Positions 34,201-48,630 of a stretch of DNA of 64,000 nucleotides are shown here, piece by piece. Made by a program: the position numbers and the translations under genes. The notes under the pieces were generated by a model. That model saw nothing but the letters and a program-made list of their open reading frames with translations, had not been told where the DNA came from and did no database searches. Position 1 is the stretch's first letter, and the number at the start of each line of letters is the position of its first letter. Source of the stretch: Diabrotica undecimpunctata (lineage: Eukaryota > Arthropoda > Insecta > Coleoptera > Chrysomelidae); the NCBI RefSeq assembly GCF_040954645.1, contig NC_092809.1:133909914-133973913 (forward strand), given 5' to 3'.

Positions 34201-37200
34201 TTCATATAAACTCTTCCACTCATTTAACAGTTTCTTCAAAGCTTTTATGCATTCACTTCTGGTCCCATCTATGGATTTCACAATTTCTATACCGTGTGCT
34301 ATTCCGATTAGAACAGAAGATCTTAATTTTAAAAACCATATGTCCTGTTCGTACAAGTCTTTGGTTTGTTGCCAGTCTTCCGGTTGACCATTTATTCGTT
34401 CTGGGTCCCAAGTTGTATATACACTAAGGTCGTGATTGTCGCTGGAAATTATAAATAATTTTTAATTCTCTTTCAGACACATCTATCTGTAATAAGGCCG
34501 GCTGAAACTTTCAATAAATATTCAAAAAATTGTACGGAAAGACCTTAAAACTGTCTTTCCCTCATTTTAAATCGCAATATAACTAAAAGATGGCGCCATA
34601 CTATGACTGACACTGGAAGCTATGACTAACAAAATAAATAGAGTTATTGAAGACGTATTTTATGTTATCCTTTACTAAAAGCACCTTAGACAAGGAAAGA
34701 GAGAGGACAGGTAACGTTCATTTAATAAACCTTCGAAAAGTGAAGCCAGTTTCGATGTGACCGCCATGTTTTGTGACTGTACGTTGCCCATTACTACCTC
34801 TCGCAGTGTTACCAGGTCTACAGATTTTTCATTAATTCTGATTTCAACTTAAATTTACTGAAAAACTATATCGATCTGCTAAAAAATAGGATAAAATCAT
34901 GTTCACAAAGTGATCATGTCAGTGTTCAATTATAAATTAAAAAAAAATCGGTTGCCTGTAAAGTCGGTTTTACGGGCGAAGATTTTACGTGACAACGTCT
35001 TTTTCTCGGTAGAATATTTATTGATATGAATATTATTAAATTGCACAATAGGAACAAGGAATTGAATGAAAATAAGAATTGCACAAATTTTAACTATAGA
35101 AATATATTTTGTTTACTAAAACATTGTACATGTAAACTTAAACTTAACTAATTTCTATTTGAGTGATTTTGTTGAGGATAGGACGATGATAGGAGAAATA
35201 TGAAATGAAAGGAAGTGTTTCTGCTGTAATGTGTCTTGAACGCCAAGAACGCCCGAGAAAGACAGAGACACAAGCACGGAAGCACGCACCGATTCAACTC
35301 GCCTAATTCTCTAGTGCTGCGCGCGCAGCGGACCGATCATGTTTGAGTGGGAGAGAGACGCAAGGCATTCGCCGGTCCGGCGGGCCTCTCTCTCGTTCGG
35401 TGACTCACTGTAACAGACGTGAGCGGGCGTTACACTTTTTCATGAATGACTCCGAGCCACAACCTAATTTAAGACGTTGTCACGTCAAAAAATCTATTCA
35501 TTGATATATATCCATTATTCTCAATCTACTGAAGAAGTAAAATATGACCTGGCAACTTTGTTGGTGTCAATTGGTGCCAATTTATTCCTTTATACTATGC
35601 TTTAATAAAATAAACGCCGCCTGTATTTATAGTCGGTTCGCTATATTTACGCGGGTTTCGGATTAAAAATTTTATTGTAAGTACCCAGTTTTAATTACCT
35701 GCTCTTTGGGGAAATATCAACTGGTCAAATGAAATGAAAAATAATCCATAACTTTTTTTAATTAAATAATAATGGAAAATCTTTTATATAATTGACAGTA
35801 TAATAAGGAGAATTACTTCATTAATGGAGTCTAATGTGGCTAATATAAACCTAATAATAATTTTATATTACACTTCACACAGAAAATATGGTCTATGTAT
35901 ATTTGTTCCATGGAGAGAATTTCTAATGAAAAATAAAAAAAATTAACTTGCCAACAAAAATGAAAATCAGTCATTATCATCAATAATATCATAATCGTCA
36001 TCATCATCACTGTCATCACCATTAATTGTTATTATGATTGGACTTATTTCGTTTATTTTATTTTCACGAGTCCACCAATCTTCTATTAGTTTCTCGCACT
36101 TGAATATACAGTTGCACCACACCAATTGAAAGTGCCTTTCGCCAAGTTTCCCGAACTGCGTCGTCGCTATAACCGTTAGGCCCAATATGGTTGTCATAAT
36201 ATTGTTTTGCTATTCCCCATATATATTCGATGGGATTAAACTGGCAATGATACGGTGGCAGACGTAAAACTTGATGACCGTAACTTTCAATAATCTGATC
36301 CACAACAAAGGTTTTTGGTTTTGCGTGGATATTTGCCAAGCGTAATAATTCTGATTTTAAAATATGTTGTGTAAATGGTATATGTTCCTTTGTCAACCAT
36401 TCTTTAATTTTATTAACAGTCTAAGAATTCGTTGGACTTTTGTTTAATACTTCAGAATGGTAAGGTGCATTGTCTAAAATAATTACGCTGGGCTCACTTA
36501 AACCTGGGAGAAGTTTTTCATGTAACCATTTTACAAACATTTCTGTGTTCATATTATCGTGATAGTCACTTGATTTTGATTTAGATGAAAATATTAAATC
36601 AGCACCTTCTATAAAACCCGATTTCCCTCCTGCATGTAAAATTATGTGTCGCTTCCCTTCTCCATCAGTATGTTTGATAGACTTTACGTTATCATCTTGC
36701 CATATTCTCTTGGTTGCACCCCTAGAAAATATCCATGTTTCGTCTAAATATATAAAATTTGCCCTTTCTTCTTTTAATTTAAAATATTTTCTTAGAAAGT
36801 TAATTCTTTTATGCACAACAGAACTTCTTTTACAAAGGGCTTTTCTGTTATCCTCCTTTTGAAATTTGAAACCCAAATTATGTATCACTTGCCATAGACT
36901 TGTTCTGCCAATTTCGTCAAATTTTCTATCTTTTAATTCCGAGAGAATTGTATTTAAGGTCACATGTTCCTTGTTGGCTCGCATTCGATAAATGGTATCA
37001 CGAATTTCAATTTTTTTTCCATCTGGAATATCTTTCGTTTTCAATGATAGGCGAGTTTTTCGGTGATCTTCTTTCGGCCGTTTATTATTGCGCTGTTGTA
37101 TTACTCCTCTTAGTTTGGTTTCACTAATTCCTAGAGCATCACATACGCGTTGTTGAACAGACATTACCGATTTTAAAGGACCGCCATTTTCTTTTTCATC

Positions 37201-40200
37201 CGTAAAATACTTATGTACACTACAAATTAGACTATCTACATCTAACACACGTCTAGGCATTTTTAAATATTTCCACCAAACATACAATGTCAACACTGGC
37301 AAAGAATCAATTCAACTGCAATATTGTAACAAATTTATACCTACCCTAATGTTATTTTAATGTTTTTTAAAAAATGACCATTAATGCAGTTTTTACCTAA
37401 TTTTCTGGGAAGTCGTTTACTGCAACTGGTTATCAATGAGTCATTAGCATAATTTTGTTAATCTGAAACCCGCGTAAATATAGCGAACCGACTTTACATT
37501 AAATACAGACCAGAGAACTTTTATTTAAAAATCCCTTATTTTGACGTAACCTGTCAATTACGTGTAGAACGCAAAAATACGTGTAACTTCACTTATATTT
37601 ATATAGATATTTGATGAAATTTGTTGTATGTTTCGTTTCATTTAATGAATATTGTTTTTAGGATTATTATTCTCAATTAGTAAATCTTCATTATTATTGT
37701 TTACGTTATACCGATAATATTCATAAGTATTTCAAACAACTTTATTTCTTCATCAATTGCGCCAGCTAAACTAGTTATATCTAATGGTTCTTCCATATTG
37801 TAAGATGAGTATTATGGATTATTGTATTCTTTAAATAACAATTTAATTAAATTCAATTAGGTGCATAAGTAACAAATAGGATCTTATAGGCATTTATAGG
37901 TTATTTTTATATTATACAAAAATATTTAATGTCTTTTGTCAAAATAAAAGATCCATCCTATTTAAATTGACACATTAGAAACATCTGAACATCTACTTAT
38001 AAACATTTCCAATTAAATTTGTTGCGTAACGAAATATTCCGTACATTTTGGTGATTTGTTATAAAATAAGGAAAATAAAAGTTAACAAACAATATTGTAT
38101 AAATATACATTATACTTACATCAATGATTTCCAGTTTATGTAACTATCGTGTGGAGTTATGGCTAAAGAATATAACGTTTCCAGCGACATACATTCCACC
38201 AAATTTAAGATAATCCTATCTACGACTACCGTTGCATAGTGTAAACTGTTATTCAGTCTTTCTCTAAAGTCCATAAACTCGTCGATTTTCAGAAATGAAC
38301 CAAATTTATATGAGAACGTCAAATGATCCGAACTCTGAAAGACCAACGGTTAGTAAATATAAAGTTGGTACCAAGGATTGATAAATGTTTAACGGGATGG
38401 TTAGATGGTAATTTTTTTGGACGCCAAACTGTTCTTTGCTTGATTTTTTCTATACCGTTGCATTGAGTTCGTCCTATATTACGCGACAGCGTAATAAGAG
38501 CAAAGACACGTACCTAATGCCCTCTTTCATAGCGCCATGTTTGATTTTTCAATACTATGGCATTTTATTCGCCAAAAGCTATTATATGACACCCCGCGTG
38601 TGACGATCGGACCAGTAGAAGAAAAGATACGTATCCAATGCTTTTCTGGCGTAACGCCATATTTCTCTTTTCAATACGACTGCATTATATTCGCTAAAAA
38701 TCACAAGCCATCTCGCACGTCAATATCAGACCAATATCAACGGAGATACACGAATCTACACAAGAAAAAGAAGAGCGAAGAGACGTTATAGTGACCGATT
38801 GGCTCACTGTCCATTACTCTTAAATATTCGCACATCTCACTCTTGCACACATTCCTTAGAGCAATTTTACTTGAGAGAGTATAGAGTGAGTTTATGCCTG
38901 TGTAGTAAATCTATTATGCTCCATAGGTATTTTATTTTTAGGTTACTTCTGGAACTGCTCCCTAGCAAAACTGGAAGATATGTTTAGGTTGATTCTTTAT
39001 TTGAGAGCTTTCATTTGGCAGATACACTTAGCTTTAGTGACGAGTATGTGTATTTTCCTAGTAATATAATTTTATACGCCCAAAGTTTGTAAAGATGGCA
39101 TCGCCAGCGCTTACTACCAGCTTGTCATCCCTCCGCAATCCTGCACTCTCGCCAGCCGGCCTCCACTACCATCGATGCGCGCTGGAGATAGAACACCGCC
39201 AAACTATATAAAACGCACTAAATCAAGACTGCGAATAGAGTTCGGACAGGACAATTGATCTGGTAAGAACTTCAACCCCGGGCTCTTGAGTATTGATCAA
39301 AGACCAACCATACTTCCCGTCGGCGACCAAGTATTGATTGATCGCTTTCCATTCCTGGTTAGTTTTGAGTACTGATCGATCGACCAACTCTAACCTAGAC
39401 TAATTATTAATTAGTCTCCCCCAGTGTTGGGGTATTGACCAATACATTGTCCTTTGCTTCAACCATCCTATTATCGCCAATATTTATTTCGCAGGTATCA
39501 ACAGCGGATCGTAGCGCCGTCGATTTCATTTAGGATTCGTATATTTATTTTATTGTATATATATAAGTTAATTTTGTTTTGTTATTTATTTGAATATATT
39601 TTTATTTAGATTAAACTTGAGTCATGTGTTTAAAACCCATCACAAGTTATATCCCAATGGACAAGCATTGGCGTTCCAAAAGACCATCGCTTCAAAAATT
39701 TACAATCCTTAGAAATATTTCAACGTTTCTTACATCTTTGTAATTGCTAGAAAAAAATTTCAGAGTCGCATCAAAAAGATTCGTACATAGTGTGAAGAGT
39801 CCCGTCGTGGGTAACCTGGCACAATGGATAAATCCTAAAGAGTCTAATTGTAAATGCTTCACATCTAAACTGCAGTACATATCGTGAGCACTTATGCTTC
39901 CACCTACAAAAAATACGTGTTAGTTACAACTATAAATGGCACCAATGGGGATGAAATTACACAGAGATTGAGGAGTGATATTATAAATGAGGAGGTAACA
40001 TGCAAACAGCCTTAAGTCACACAAAAATCAAAGTTGAATTAGATGTGCCAAAGCATTGTTCTGTTATAACCAAAGTGGTTTATTCTATCCGATTGATGCA
40101 AAAAATATTTGCAATGGTAACAGCATGTTAAAAACCACCTTTACATGCAAAACAACTTATTTCCACTGTACTGGTCCATGCAAACCACCCTATTTCCAAC

Positions 40201-43200
40201 CAACCAATAAAAGCGCTGCAACTGCCACTCAGCTGACCCACTGAGTCTTGCAAATTTGAGGTTATGTAAGAGTTTTGTATTAAAAGTTTTGGTGACTACT
40301 GTTTGGATTGTCAACCTATTTAGAAACAATTAGTAACTACGTTATTATTTAAAGGAGAATGGATGGTGCAGATGGAAGTGTAAGTGTTGGTGAACGAAAT
40401 GAAGGGGCTAGAAAGAGAAGAGTTATAGGAGGAAAAAGGAAAAGTTGACAAATTACCAGGTATGCAGCTCCTAAAAGAGCCCTAGTTTTTGTACGGTGTA
40501 AGCACAACAATAAACGTTTCGCGTGCGTAAAAATAAGGCCTAATTACATCAAAGCTTTTAAAGAAGAGTTTTATAAAGTTCCAGACAGGAAAAGACAAGA
40601 CCATATAATTGCCAGTCTGATTCATATAACACAAATCAAAATGCATAGACCTAGGCCGGTAAACAAAAACAAAAAGAAAAAACCTGGATCTGAGCGAAAG
40701 TACTCAATACAATACTTCTTTCCAACTCTCTCTGGTGCTAAAACTTCTGTATGTTTAAATTTTTTTACCATGACATCTACAGTGGTATAGGCAAGATAAA
40801 ACCACTAGGAGAAGATTGGCCACTACTTGATACTAAGAAGCTAAGTGAATACTTAGCAAGGACATCCAATCAATTAGTGAACTGAAGAGAATTGAAATAC
40901 GCTACCGGACAAAAGAAGAAATTGAACACCTCCGAAAAAAGGGAAAAGAAAAGCCTTACAAAACGATTATGTTGGTAAGAGGCTTGAAAAACTACAGATA
41001 TGAAGGAGAAAAGTATTTTGTATCTTTGAGACACAAAGGGAAAAATAATCTAAGACAAGTATGACTCGAAGAACTACCACTTCATCATGTGTTAACCAAA
41101 GAAAAGACCAAAGACGTTGACAAACTTTTGAAAAAAATGTTTGGAGAAGACTGGTCTACTTCTGATCCACGCCTTGGTTGGTACAAAAGTTTGATTTTTG
41201 ATGAATCCACTACAGCAGCTGCTGGTGCGAAGCATAAAGAAATGTGTGACTGCCTCGACGATGAACACTGTAATTTGCATTAAAAAACTGGTTGTTGCAT
41301 TAACTACCTATTATGACAATGTTTGTCACTTAGGTAAGGCCTATATTATTATTTTATAAAAATAAAAGTTTATTCAGAAAACTATTGTTTCTTTATTTTA
41401 CATACAAAGCGGCTTATTTCCACTGAGTTCGTGGAAAAGATCTTATTATCAAAACAAAATCAATTTTTTAAACTATTCTTTAGCTACCCTAACTGAAATA
41501 AGTATTTTAATCACGTAAACGCGTTTCTGAGTTGTTTAAGCATTTTCAAGATGGCCGATAAGTCGCTAAAAAATGATAAACGCGCTGGCAGAGTTTCCAC
41601 ATCCAAAAAGAATGACTGTTTGGAAAAAATTAAATGGTTAATTAAATATTTTATTTTTTTATTCTTAATATTTTGAACATATGACCTTATTCAAATACTT
41701 ATTTCATTGCTTGCTATTATCTTTAAATTTATAACGTTAAAATTGGCACTCTCTACATATTTTATGAAAGCTGTAAACTAAGAACGCTATGTGCGTGGTA
41801 AAATCATTATTTTTAACCACAAAAAACGTTCTAGAACTAATCAACTCAAACCTCATTAAATCTGGAAGCATTATTTTCATTACCGTAAATAGTTGTGCCA
41901 GCAAGATTTTTGTAAATTTTACACGAACCATCTACGTAACCTACGTAAAAAACTCGTTAATCCAGCAGTCGCGAAAGGCAAAGATCTTCACCGAGATGAT
42001 TTTTACAATCCAAGTCTTACATTTCTTTACTTCCTGCTACAACGACGGGAGACTGTTCTTCTTCTTAAGTGGTGTGGTAACAGCCACTACTGCCATTATT
42101 TTGAAGTAAGTGATTCTCTATACTTCTTCTACAGAATTTGTGAGTTGTGCCAATTATTTGTTCTTAAATTTACAACCATATATTTTTCATTTTTTTACTG
42201 CTTTAATTAATTAACCAATTAATTTTATATTTCCTACAAAAACAATGACACTATCGAAAAAATCAGTTATCTAGTTCGATCTGTCCATGATTAAGTAGTG
42301 TAATTATTACAACTATACGAATTAATAATAAATGAGTACGGCACATTTTACATAATTTAATTATTCAAAAACTGCGTCCATATCCCGAGTTGTCTGCCAT
42401 AAGATGTTTTCAGCCTAATACAACACTCCAGTACAGGACTATCCCCCTTATTCGCCAAATATTGTGCAATCATCTATATATTAAAACAAAAACAAGTTTG
42501 AATTCGACGAAGCTGTGAAAGAGAAAATAGCATGCGTACTGAAAGCGCTTACAGAAGAAGACTTCCAGAAGAATAGAGCAGAGTTAATTACAGTTCATAT
42601 GAACTAAATGTTGGAATCAGTGATATGACTCCTATTGGATAATCTACTGTAAAGAAAACAAGCATGACGAAGTGAGAGCATGCGCATAGCTTAATTCTCT
42701 AAACAAAAAATACTCACCCAACTCATGATATAGCCTAATTGCTAATAACTTAGCATGAAAATTACTGGGAGAATAATTCAACAAACACTCTAGTAGCCTC
42801 AGCGCCACCTGTATGCAATTTGAGCTCTTCTCTATGTGTGCTAAATCGTATAACACGTGTGCTGCCATAAGAGCATACGGATCAGACGGACCTAAGTCTG
42901 TAGGCAGGAGATTTTCGCCGTACGTTTGAAAACCGTGTTGATAATGAAGGGATAACGCAGTTATTAGGGCTCTCAAATGATCCGGTTGGAGGTTTCGATG
43001 ACCACCGCACAGCCTTGAAAGTTGTAAAGCGGATATGTGCCTTTGCATTTGTCTTTCCTAAAACAATAAATAATATGTATGCATTAGCAATTGCATGTTT
43101 TAATTTACATAGTTTGTATGAAAGTATGAAATTATAGTACGAAAGACATGAGAATAATATCGAGTCTGTATTTTAATCAAGTTGCTTCTGTAAAGGTTGG

Positions 43201-46200
43201 TAACGAACTGTCCAATTAAATAGAGACACAACAAGGGGTAGGGCATGGGAGCATACTTTCTTCGCTGCACCTAACATGTACTCAGAAAAGATAATTCAGA
43301 AAGCACTAAAAGAAACATTAATTGGAATTGAAGTCAATGGACAACCTATCGATAATATCAGATTCATGAATGATACGTTCATAATCACAGTCAGTTGAAG
43401 AATTGTAGGTTCTGATGTATAAGATTATAGATAGTAGCGAAGAAGGTGCAATAATTATTGCACAGATAACAACAAGAGAGATTATGGATTAAGGGCGAAC
43501 TCATTCAAAAGGTGGACAGATATACATACTTGGGAACCGTCTTAACCGAAAACAACGCAAGAAATCAAATCAAGAATAGCAAAAGCCCGATCGAAATTTT
43601 ATAATATAAGAAAAGTACTTTGCTGCAACTCAAAGTATAAATAATGAGGTGTTATGTTTTCGGTGTTATTGTATGGAGAGAACCTTAAAAATAAGCTGGG
43701 TGGATATGATTGCGCATGTCATGAGAGAATAGAGATGTATGTTGCTGCAGATCATTATACAGGGAAAGATACTGGACAGGAGAAACTTAGAAAGACAAAG
43801 CATATCCTGGCTAAATAATTTGAGACAATGGTACAACTGTAACTTTGTTGAGCTGTTTAGAGCAGCTGTTTCCCGGCACTTAAAAAAGAAGCACCGCATT
43901 CACTTTAGGAAATAAAATGGCCTAGAATAAATAAAAAATAAAATTGTGAAACCATGTTTGCGTAAACTTCCTGTACGTTCAATCATTCAAGTGAAATCTG
44001 AAGAACACTTTTTTTATTCATTCCTAGCAAGCGTCTAAGAAAAAGATTAAAAAGGATAATCAGACGAAGGTTTTTGCAAACAACCTTAGCATTTCACTGT
44101 TTCTTCAGTGTTTGGGAAAGTATGTAGTTATTTATTTTCATATATTTATATTTTTTACTTACTTTTACTATACTATAATATGCTCTGATTTAATGGTATA
44201 TTCTATGATTGTTTATCCCGTGGCAGTTTTTGAGTGGTTCAAATGTTTCAAATAGGAAAGGGAGGATGTTAAAGATAACGAGTGCCCTGGACAACCTGTA
44301 ACTTCAAAAAGTGATCGAAATGGTTAAAAAAAATCCGTGGACTTTAGTATTAGGGCCACTGCTAAGCATGTGTATTGAATATAGAAATGTGAGACAAATT
44401 TGGCAAGATGGAAAGTGTGTTCTAAGCGTGTGCCATGTCTCCTAAAGACGGAACATCGTAAAGGCATTTGTTGTGGCATCCTGAAATGCACCTCAGTTCG
44501 GAAAAGTAATTAAGGCCTTGTCAAGGGTCGTAACTTGTGACTAAACATAGATTTTTCAATATGACCCTGAAACCAAAGAGCAATCCATGCAATGGAAGAA
44601 TCCAAACTATCTGAAAGCCAAAAAAGTGAAGATAGGTCCAAATTCAAGGCGATGTTGATTGTTTATTTCCATATATGTACGCGTTATACTTCACATGGAA
44701 TTGTTACCGTGTGGTTAGACCGTGAATCAATAATATTTAAAGGTGTTACGAAGCTTTCGATAAAAAATTTTGTCAATGACTATTTAGCCCTAAAGATTTA
44801 GCACTCTGCGTTTTCTTCCTGATTTCATAAATAAAATGCTGCTTGAAAGGCACTCTCCATATGTCATTGAAGGACGTAAAACAAAAATCTTCGCAGCTAC
44901 TCAACAGTCTGTCGAAAGATGACATATGGCAATGCTTCGCACAGTGGAAGATTCGCATGGAGCGGTGCAGGGATGTAAAAGGAGAGTATATTGAAGGGGA
45001 AAATAAAAAAATATTAAAAAATTGCTAAATAAAATTGTCATTCTCGGAACTTAATTGTCATTCCTCGTATTCGAAAACAAATTTCAGTCAATTAAAGAGA
45101 AGATAGCTGCAATAAACGTATACAGTAGTCTCTCTATATAACGATTCCCTATATAACGATAATTCCTCTATAAAGATGAAAATACTAAACGTTGGTTGGT
45201 TCGTCATAAGAACAATGTATTAATTCTTTCTCTATACCGATATCGTTCTCTCTTTATAGCGACAACTTTTTAGCGTTCAATAGTTGATGACAAATGACAA
45301 AAATGTGTTATTGTGTTTAAAGTTCAGACTACCTGAGTCAAGAGTGGCAAATTCATTGTCAAGCGGTTGTTTTGTTTTGAGCTTAAGGAATGCGGCCACT
45401 CATTCTACTCTTTTTTATCAGAGAATTAAGTGACTCACGTTTATTGTTCGGGCGGCGTACCAAACTGTTATCACACAGATGTTGTCATCTATTGACGACT
45501 TTTCATTTCCAGTTGTGTCTTAGTGCGTCAACAGTCAACACGTTTTCGAAAAAGCGTAAAGTGCTCTCGGTGGAGGAAAAGTTATCGATAACTCGAGCAA
45601 TAGAGAAAGGTGAAAAGCAATCGGATGTCGTTCGCCGGACGGAGCTGTCTCAGTCAACTGTGGCTACGATATGGAAGGACAGAAAAAAGTGGCTTACAGC
45701 GGAGATGGAGGGCGGTAGCAGGAAGAAGTTGCGGAAACCTCAGCACGAAGATTTAGATCGCGCTATGCTTCAGTGGTTCCAGCAGCAGCGTATGAACCAT
45801 ATTCCACTTTCTGGGCCTGTGGCCAGGACAAAAGCTGAGTTTTTTGCAACTGAACTTGGAATTGAGAATTTCAAGGTATCTGAGGGTTGGCTGAGCAAGT
45901 GGAAGCTGCGGCACAAGATCGACTACGGGCAAATCAGCGGAAAGGCTCGCGATGTTAACAAAAACGTAACGGATGATTGGCTAGAAAACGTGTGGCCTGG
46001 ATTGAAGGCACGATATGAGGATGAGACTGGATTGTTCTTTAAAATGACACCAAACAGAACTTTAAAATTTTAATTGGAAAAGTGCGTTGGTGGAAAGCTC
46101 TCTAAGGAACGCATTACAGTTTTAGTGGCCGCTAACATGACAGGTTCGGTGAAGCAAAAATTGTTAGTGATAGGGAAGTCGAAAAACCCGCATTGCTTTA

Positions 46201-48562
46201 AAAACATAAAAAATCTACCGGTGACCTATAAAGCAAACAAGAGTGCGTGGATGACCTCGGAAATTTTTGAAGAAGCGATAAGAAAGTGGGATATCGAGCT
46301 CAAAGGGAACAAAATTCTTTTGCTTGTAGACAATTATTGTCCTGCTCATCCTGTATTGCGCGACCTTCAAAACATCGAACCCTGTTTTCTGCCAGCAAAC
46401 ACAACGAGTGTCCTTCAGCCCATGGACCAAAGTGTCATCAAGAGTTTGAAAAGCCATTACAGGAGAAGCCTTTTGATGGAATTGGTTGAGAATAATGGCG
46501 ATCTTAAACTAATCATTCCTGGCGCCATCCTAATGATTAGTAAATCCTGGGACGAGGTGACGAGCAATACAATAAAACATTCCTTCAAACATGCAGGATG
46601 GCTGGAAGATCAAGGATTGACTGATGATGAAGATGACCTGCCATTAGATGTTTGGGCCAGACAGTTTGAACTTACTATCACCTACGGACCGGAAGAGCTA
46701 ACAGATTTTGAAGTAGTTGATGAAAATATAGCTACACCATCTGGACTTTCTGACGAGGGCATCCTCGTCATCCAGGGTCAGGTCAGTTCTGTGGAAAGGG
46801 AAAAGAAGACAGACCAAGGTGACAGATTTTTTTGGTAATGTAGGCTAAATATATTTTACAGCAGCATATTATTTTTTTTATTGTACAGTACACATGTTTT
46901 AATTGTACAGTCATTTTTTATACTGTATTGCTTATATTATTAGTTAATAAATCTATGTGGAATACAATGTTAATTCATTTATATTTGTTTTGATAATTTT
47001 TTTAAATTAAAATAGGTTATTTAGTACAGTATTATTAATATTACAGTACCGAATTTGGTCTCTCTCTGTATAACGATCTCTCCTTATAACGATGAAAATT
47101 CCCGGTCTCTTGCATATCGTTATGGAGAGAGAGAGAGGACTGCATTTTAATTAATGTACTTCAGAGTTGGAATCCGAGAATATTAGAGAAAGTATATTGA
47201 ACTAAAGGGAGGCAATATTAGAAAATAAATGCATTTTCCAAAAATTCAGGTAGATTTCAATATTAAAATACATTTTTCCTTGCCATGATATATAATATAA
47301 TACTTACTGTTTGTGGTACACTAGTTGAGCTAATTCCAACGTCCTTGATTAACCTAGACGCTAACTCCGTCTTCTTTTCCGAATCCAACAAATTCAGATA
47401 TATTCTTAAATCGCTGACGCAACACTGCTTGTGTCCAAATTTACGAAAATATTCGATAAACAATTCCATAAGATCGCCGAGAATGTCATATTTCATGTTC
47501 TTCTCGTTTAACTTTAGACAAAGTTCGAATCTGGCCAAGTACGGTCCACGAAGTAAGTACTCTAAAAATTTTAAGAGCAGTATGTAAAAACTCAAACAAA
47601 AGAAATGAGATTTGATTATAATAATAATAACACTTTTTACAATGGATATAACTTTGGGGACTGCATTGCTGTATTGGGGACACAAAAATGTTCAATAAAA
47701 ATTTTTGTAACGTAGGACATTTATATTTTAAATAAAAAGTAAGTATTCTTTTATACAGGATGATCAACTTGGGATACAAAAGCAACGACCTTTTGCAGCC
47801 ATAATTTTTTAATGATTATCAAAATTCATAAAAATAATTGATTTTGCTAATACTTTCTTTTAAATCTAATAAAAGGTAAGTCAAAACACAAATTCATTAT
47901 TTCATCATTCACATGCAAAGAGAATGGTGATATACATCATCATTCTCTTTGCCTTTTTCCCTATGCGGGATCAGCTTCCGTAATTACATTTCTCCATAAG
48001 TTTCTATCTTGGTTCATATCAATTTAATACCCTTTACCGACATGTCTTGAATAAGCTTCTCCCCCCAGGTCTTTTTTGGTCTTCGTATCTTCGGTCAGCT
48101 GTTCTTCGTATTGGGTGATTAACGTCTCTACGATGAACATGACCAAACCATCTTAACCTATGCTCTCACATCTTGGCAACAATTGGTGCTACAACTAGAC
48201 TTCCCCTAATATACTCATTCCTAATTTTATCCTTTTTTGTCACTCCTCTCATACATCTAAGTATTCTCATTTCCGTCACATACATTCGTTGTTCCTTTCT
48301 CTTTTTAACTGCCCAACATTCAGTTCCGTACATCATAGCTGGTCTTATGGCTGTTTTATAGAATTTTCCTTTCAGCTTCATTGGCATTTTTTCAACCCTA
48401 ATTCTACTGCATACATCTCCATGTATTCCCCCATTACTATGTAACACCTATCCTAGGTACTTAAAACTATTACTTTTCACAATCATTTCACCATCCAAAT
48501 ATATCATTCTATGTATTATATTTGTACTAAAACCATCTTTATATGAACATTCCAATTAGTCT

Positions 48563-48630
<68 letters not shown>

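Noticed and set aside
36421..37302. Domesticated transposase gene
   Set aside because: Terminal inverted repeats, TA duplication and an in-frame stop show an ordinary mobile copy.
38502..38745. CRISPR-like repeat array
   Set aside because: Two diverged units without regular spacers, in an insect intron.
41893..42210. 105-residue + strand frame in NAA25 intron 6
   Set aside because: No domain, no good start context; two overlapping frames of the same length suggest chance.
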